Source of the DNA: Rheum nobile
Taxonomy: Eukaryota > Streptophyta > Magnoliopsida > Caryophyllales > Polygonaceae
Length of the DNA: 64,000 nucleotides
Reading direction: 5' to 3'
Assembly (NCBI GenBank): GCA_027886185.1
Contig: WOAB01000568.1
Location: 13,338,501 to 13,402,500 of the forward strand
Shown here: positions 58,809 through 64,000 of the stretch, one piece after another
Numbering within the stretch: position 1 is the first letter of the stretch
How the letters are laid out: the number at the start of each line of letters is the position of its first letter
Program-made: the position numbers and the translations under genes
Notes under the pieces: generated by a model
What the model saw: the letters and a program-made list of their open reading frames with translations, nothing else
Databases searched by the model: none
What the model was told of the DNA's origin: nothing

Positions 58809-60478
58809 ATGCGGCCGCCGGACAAACCTCCGGACCCTCCTCTCTCTTGGAGTGAACGGGTTAGCGGAGAAAGAAAGAAATTTCACGCCCCTCTTGCTAA
58901 TGATGATCTTTGGAAGGCCGGTAAGATTAAGGTGTCTTATCCTAACGGTGAAGACGAGATACCGCATGTCTCCATTGCTCAAGATGTCATGCATGCGTTA
59001 TATGTTGCTTGGAGTAACTCAGTGGTGATAAAAGTTCTTGGGGACAAGTATCGCACGATGTCATGGACCGTAGGGTTAGGCAAATGTGGAATTTGAAGGG
59101 AAGGATGACTCTCATGGATATACCTAACGAGTATTTTGTGGCACGATTTGAATTGGAGTCAGATTTCCTCTATGTGCTTACTGAGGGCCCTTGGATGATC
59201 TTTGGGAATTACATAGTCGTTCATCAATGGGACCCCTTGTTTCGACCAGACACTGATGTGATCCATACTATCTATACTTGGGTTCGCCTTGTGGGTCTCT
59301 CCATGGTTCTTTATGAGGAGCAAGTTTTGTTTGGCATTGTTGCAGCTATAGGGTCTCCCGTCCGGGTTGATTTGAATACTCTTACTGCGGCGTGTGGTAA
59401 GTTTGCTCGTGTGTGTGTGGAGATCGACATTACCAAACCTTTAATAGGGGCGATAATGGTGAATGGTGAAAAAGTATATCTGGAATATGAAGGTCTCCGA
59501 ACTATTTGTTTTTGATGTGGTCGTTATGGTAACTTAGTTGACAAATGTTCTGAGCCAGCGTTGACGTCGGGAACTTCAGCAGTTGTAAATGAGGCTTCCG
59601 TTGGGAGCTCTGCCGCGGGACAGATGGTGGCGACAACGAAACCTCGACCGCCGAGGGATCTGAGTATGTGGAGCGTGGTACAGAATAATCGGCGTCCGAG
59701 AAAGGAATTTTCAAAAGTTCTAGATATTGCGGGTTCGAATCTATCCAAGAACAGATTTGCGGGATTAGAAAATAGCGAGGAAGATATTGAAAAGATTGCG
59801 GTTGAACTTATGGAAACTTCGGAGGATAGTCTGGATGATGTGGTTATTTTGGATAAGATACGTGAGATTGCAGTAGCAAAAGGGAAGACGGCTGTGAGAA
59901 ATGTGGACGGTGTGGGCAATTCTGTGAAACTTAGGGATAAGACCCTATAGATGGGAGGGAGCAAGTCGGTTGGGTTGGCCCATCAAAGTTCTAAGGAGCA
60001 GGCCCAAGTTTCTATCCCTAGTGAGACCAAGGGGGCTAAGAAGAAACAACAAAGTAACTCTGCAAAATGGGCCAAAATTGATATGGACCAGGAGAGGAAA
60101 ATGGGCCAGGTGATCCTGGGATGGCCCATTGCACAGAACCTTCAACAGAAACAGGATGAATCTGCGGCGGCACTTGAACAGGACTCGGATACCCTCCGCG
60201 CGATGCACCAGCAGAACCAGATGACGATGGAGGTGGAAATGGGGTCGACCCTCCAATTGATGAACGATGGTGATCTGGTGGAGAATTTCCAAGAAGAGCC
60301 GCCAGACCCAGGTAACCCGACAGGTCAGGAATTATCCATGAATGGAGATACTGTCATGGAAGGGATGGATGGCTCGGTGGTGACACATGACCCTTCTGGG
60401 TCTCGGGTATGCTTATCCTCTCTTCTTCCCAATCTCAATGAATGTTACTATCTGGAATGTTCAAGGAGCGAGGAGTAA
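58809..60478 (+). pseudogene. LINE ORF1 (DUF4283 domain and zinc knuckle)
   Basis: RNA-binding protein of the plant L1 type. The start MRPPDKPPDPPLSWSERVSG at 58809 is preferred over an upstream Met in different sequence. The DUF4283-like domain spans about 58900-59480 (DDLWKAGKIKVSY, VVIKVLGDKYR, FLYVLTEGPWMIFGNYIVVH, WVRLVGLSMVLYEE). A frameshift lies near 59057. A TGA at 59513 sits just before CGRYGNLVDKC, a CCHC-type knuckle with Asn for His. A TAG at 59948 lies in the acidic tail. The last 41 bases overlap ORF2 in another frame. Confidence 0.82.
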
Positions 60479-63400
60479 GGGTTTTCGCAAAGCGTGTCGC
60501 TATTTGCTTAATAAGAATCGAACCGATGTGCTTGCACTTATGGAGACTAGAGTTTCGGGGGTACGAGCACAAGAAGTATGTGATTGTCTGGGGTTTTTGG
60601 ATTGCTTTAGAGTTGAGGTTGTAGGTTTCTCTGGTGGTATCTGGATTTTGTGGAATGTTGCGGTTACTATGGTGCATATTGTCAGGGGGTATACACACTT
60701 TATCCATGCCAAAATTCTTAATGGGATGGATTGGTTTGACCTGATTGTTGTTTATGGGCCTCCTACCCACACTAGGAGATGCCCTTTTTGGAGAGATTTG
60801 GAGCAGGTCATTGATAGTATTCATGTGCCGCTCTTTGTAGGCGGTGACTTCAATTGTATCTTGAGTCTTGATGAGCGTAGTGGGGGCTCTGGGAACCTGT
60901 CTTCGGATACTGATGTTTTTACTGGATTGGTGAATCGTCAAGATTTGATTGACTTGGGGTATAGTGGTTCTCAGTTTACTTGGAGCAGAGGGACTACGGG
61001 GTATCCAGTGGTTGCTAAGAGCCTTGATCGGGTGTTTACGAATGTTGAGGGGCATCTTCGGTGGGACGGGGTTGTGGTCCGTCATCTCCCGGCTACGAGG
61101 TCGGACCATAACTCTTTGCATCTCTCCCTCTCCCCTCATCTTCTCCATAATCGGAGCCGGCGTCCGTTTCGCTTCGAGGCCATGTGGATAACCCATCCAA
61201 ATTTTATGTGTGTTGTGTCTGATTCTTGGAATGGTAGTATGGACACGCCTGAGGCGTTGACCAAATTGCGTGATGATCTTAGAGAATGGAATAAGAAAGT
61301 GTTTGGGAATGTGCATTTCAGGAAAGATAAGTTGTTGGCTAGGCTTCAGGGATTTGAGAATGCTTTAAATAATGGTGATACTGATCGGCTTGTGCAGCTA
61401 CGTGCTTCTCTTCGGAAGGATCTGGATGAGGTTCTCGCTCAAGAAGAACTATTGTGGTACCAGAAGTCTCGGGTTAATTGGATTAGATGCGGTGATCGCA
61501 ATACAACCTTCTTTCACACAAGTACCATTGTTCGAAGGCGAAAGAAGCATGTTACGGCACTGCAAGATGACGCAAATAATTGGGTTGTTGATAAGCAGGG
61601 CCTGGAGAATATGGTGGTTGGTTATTTTTCTGACTTTTACTCCCAGCCGATGGTGGGTGATGATGGTCTCGTGTTTCCTAGGGGTGGCTTTCCGGCCATC
61701 AGTAATGTGGAGCATATGAGGTTAATGGCTCATTTCTCCGATGAAGAAATCTGGTCAGTTGTGAGACGCATGGGTGCCTATAAGGCGCCTGGGATTGATG
61801 GCTTTCAACTGGTGTTCTATTAGTGTTGTTGGAACACAATTAGAGTTTCGATCTGCTCGTTTGTTCGTCGTTTCTTTTCCAGTGGGTGCCTCCCCCCGAG
61901 GGTGAATGACACGATTATTAGCTTGGTGGGCAAGGTCGTTGCGCCCGATCAGGTTTCCCAGTTTAGGCCGATCAGTCTTTGTAATGTCCTTTAAAAATCA
62001 TCACTAAAGTGCTCGCTAATCGTCTTCAACCTCTGATGTCCGCTATTGTTGGGCCTACCTAGAGTAGTTTTATCCCAGGTCGAGTGATTACGGATAATGT
62101 GATTCTTGCTCAGGAGCTTGTTCATTCCATGCAGAAGAAGAAAGGGAGACGTGGTTGGATGATCTTAAAGCTTGATTGGGAAAAAGCGTATGATCGCCTT
62201 CGGTGGGATTTTATCGAGGATACTCTTCGTGATGTCGGGTTGCCGGATATGTGAGTTCGTTGGGTGTCGGAGTGTGTTTCCACTGCCATCATGCAAGTGC
62301 TATGGAATGGCGAGCTTACCGATCAATTCACTCTATCTATCGGGGTTCGTCAGGGTGATTCTATTTCACCTTATCTCTTCATCCTCTGCTTAGAACGGTT
62401 GAGTCATCTTATCTTGCAGGAGGTTACTAATGAAACCTGGAACCCAGTGGTAGTGTGTCGTAATGCGCCCCCCTTATCACATATTTTCTTCGCAGATGAT
62501 AGTTTGATTATGGAAGTTTTGAACAGATTTTGTACGGCCTCTGGGCAAAAGGTGAGTGCACAAAAATCTTACCTGAATATTTCTGCTGACCTCATTCTCG
62601 GCTGGAACAGATTAGTGGCATGAAGGCTACTAAGAATCTTGGTCAGTACCTTGGCATGCCGATCCTGCATAAGAGTGTCACCAAGGCTACCTTCTCGGAC
62701 CTGCTTACTAAGGCAAAGACTCGGCTTGCAGGGTGGAAGGGTCAAACTCTGAGTCTTGCGGGCAGGGTGACGCTTACCAGGTCAGTGCTTTCCTCTATGC
62801 CGTTTTACTCTATGAATTCGGTGCAGCTTCTGAGATCGACTTGTGATGATCTGGATAAACTCAATCGTGGGTTTATTTGGGGGAGTATTGATGGGGTTCG
62901 TAAGATGCATCTGGTCTCCTAAAAGGATGTGTGTCTCCCCAAAGCGCTTGGTGGCTTGGGGTTACGTGGCATCGAAGATTCTAATATGGCACTGCTCGGG
63001 AAATTAGGGTGGCGGCTGTTGAAAAACAATGATGGCATATGGGGGGATTTGATGAGAGCTAAGTATGGGTTGACGATTAGTGATGGTCGGATATATCTGG
63101 CTCGCCGGACCAAGGGATCTTATGTTTGGCGTAGTATTTCTTGGGCGTTGAAGGGAGTGGTTGAGCATGGGGTGCGCTGGAATGTGGGTGATGGTAAACG
63201 AGTTCGTTTCTGGAAGGACTGGTGGCTTGGATATGGCCATCTCTTCCTCTCTGCTACAGGATAAAAAAATCAACGATTTCTTGCAGATTGGTTCTAGGTG
63301 GAAGTGGCATATTTTCAGTGAATTTCTCTCGACGACAATTTTGATGAACATCTCGGCAGTGGCGATTGGCCTTGATGAGGGTATTACAGATTCTATTAGG

Positions 63401-64000
63401 TGGGGCTTTACCTCTTATGGAGACTACTATGCGAAATATGCGTACTGTTTACTGTGACCGAGGATTATAATTGAGGATCATCTGATGGTTATTTATAGAT
63501 GTATTTGGTGCCTCGCTGTTACGGAACGTATCCGACATTTTTGTGGCTTGGTGTTCGGGGCTGTTTGTTGACCAATGTGGAGCGGGTTTGTCGACATATT
63601 ACTACTGACCCGAGGTGCTTGATCTGTGGGGTGGGTGATGAAACCCTCACGCATCTCTTTCGTGATTGTTCCAAGGCTCGTGAGGTGTGGTATATGTTCC
63701 TTTCGGATGAATCTGCGGGTTTTTTTACTGTCGACCCAACTGAGTGGTTGTATGCTGGTTTGCAAGGGAAGTTTGATTTAGCTAATGGGATCCCCAATGA
63801 TGTTCTTTTTGCTGTCATCCTATGGTGGCTATGGAAATGGAGGTGCAAGAGACTCTTTGGGGAGGGTGCCATTTCTTCTGGAATCCGAAGCTTCTTGGTT
63901 CAGCAATCCATAGAGTTCTCCAACCCGCCGGTTGGGCGTCTTGCCAGCTGTTCGTTACCGCCGCGCTCAGAGGTGCTTGTTAGTTGGTGTAGGCCAGCTA
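60438..64000 (+). pseudogene. LINE ORF2: endonuclease and reverse transcriptase, frameshifted
   Basis: Start MNVTIWNVQGARSKGF at 60438. The APE-type endonuclease is intact to 61823: WNVQGA, LMETR, VYGPP, GGDFN (about 60840), SGSQFTW, SLDRVF and TRSDHNSL. Then come GAYKAPGIDGFQ and a TAG at 61821. The reverse transcriptase continues with QFRPISLCNV, a frameshift near 61992, LKLDWEKAYDRL, VRQGDSISPYLFILCLERL, FFADDSLIM (catalytic F-A-D-D, about 62490), a frameshift near 62610, ATKNLGQYLGMP and LAGWKGQTLSLAGRVTL. Another frameshift lies near 63230. A zinc-binding domain with CLICGVGDETLTHLFRDCSK lies near 63620. Stops at 62091 (CAG expected) and about 62252 (TGG expected) are transition-type. 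Confidence 0.87.

Larger units (their letters stand above)
58765..64000 (+). mobile_element. L1-type LINE (3' end off window)
   Basis: Two overlapping reading frames: a nucleic-acid-binding ORF1 and an endonuclease/reverse-transcriptase ORF2. GC content changes near 58765, where CTCCTCCCCCGCCCCG begins, which I take as the approximate 5' end. Several frameshifts and stops make it inactive. The 3' end with RNase H and poly-A lies beyond 64000. Confidence 0.85.

Noticed and set aside
1..64000. tRNA or rRNA genes
   Set aside because: No cloverleaf or rRNA-like segment was noticed by eye; the tRNA-complementary stretches are retrotransposon primer sites. A tRNAscan run was not possible.

Overview
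The window is nuclear plant DNA, most likely from a eudicot and from heterochromatin. It holds Ty3/gypsy and Ty1/copia LTR retrotransposons with tRNA-Asp or tRNA-iMet primer sites, L1-type LINEs, a CACTA terminus, a foldback element, and a spliced organellar-type glutamyl-tRNA synthetase fragment. No complete host gene is visible. Almost every coding region is a decayed transposon gene.

Layout. (1) 1-10145: element A, an Athila-like non-autonomous LTR element with gag, protease and a downstream ATHILA ORF1-like gene but no reverse transcriptase or integrase. A 3,069-bp inverted solo LTR (2308-5376, TSD GACGA) splits it. (2) 10146-16865: element B, a second Athila-like gag-protease element. 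Its 5' LTR starts abruptly at the end of A, so A sits inside B. (3) 16866-44057: a tandem Del/Tekay-like array (tail of unit 0, LTR1, gag1, LTR2, gag2, LTR3, gag3, LTR4) in which neighbouring units share LTRs. Units 2 and 3 are near-identical at a 5,819-bp period. B interrupts unit 0. LTR4 carries two further insertions: D (37008-41516, minus strand, Athila-like, TSD CTGAA) and E (41636-43669, minus strand, small non-autonomous element, TSD TTCCC). (4) 44058-49986: host-like DNA with a 5'-truncated LINE, a CACTA end, a foldback element of TGTGTGCATA repeats and five exons of a glutamyl-tRNA synthetase on the minus strand. (5) 49987-56502: copia element F, with a 4.1-kb polyprotein in one frame broken only by stop codons and a truncated 3' LTR. 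(6) 56503-58764: AT-rich DNA starting with two perfect hairpins. (7) 58765-64000: an L1-type LINE (ORF1, endonuclease, reverse transcriptase) running off the end.

Most of the gypsy-type elements look like a parasitic community: A, B, D, E and the Tekay-like units lack polymerase genes and could only have moved with enzymes from other elements. Three patterns cut across families. First, each LTR family carries its own short GC-rich palindrome at equivalent places: upstream of the TATA box, in the leader, or in the gag-protease linker. Second, the Athila-like elements share a 3' module with GAAA-capped hairpins whose stems change in compensating pairs between A and B/D. Third, most premature stops are explained by single C-to-T or G-to-A changes, as expected from deamination of methylated cytosine.
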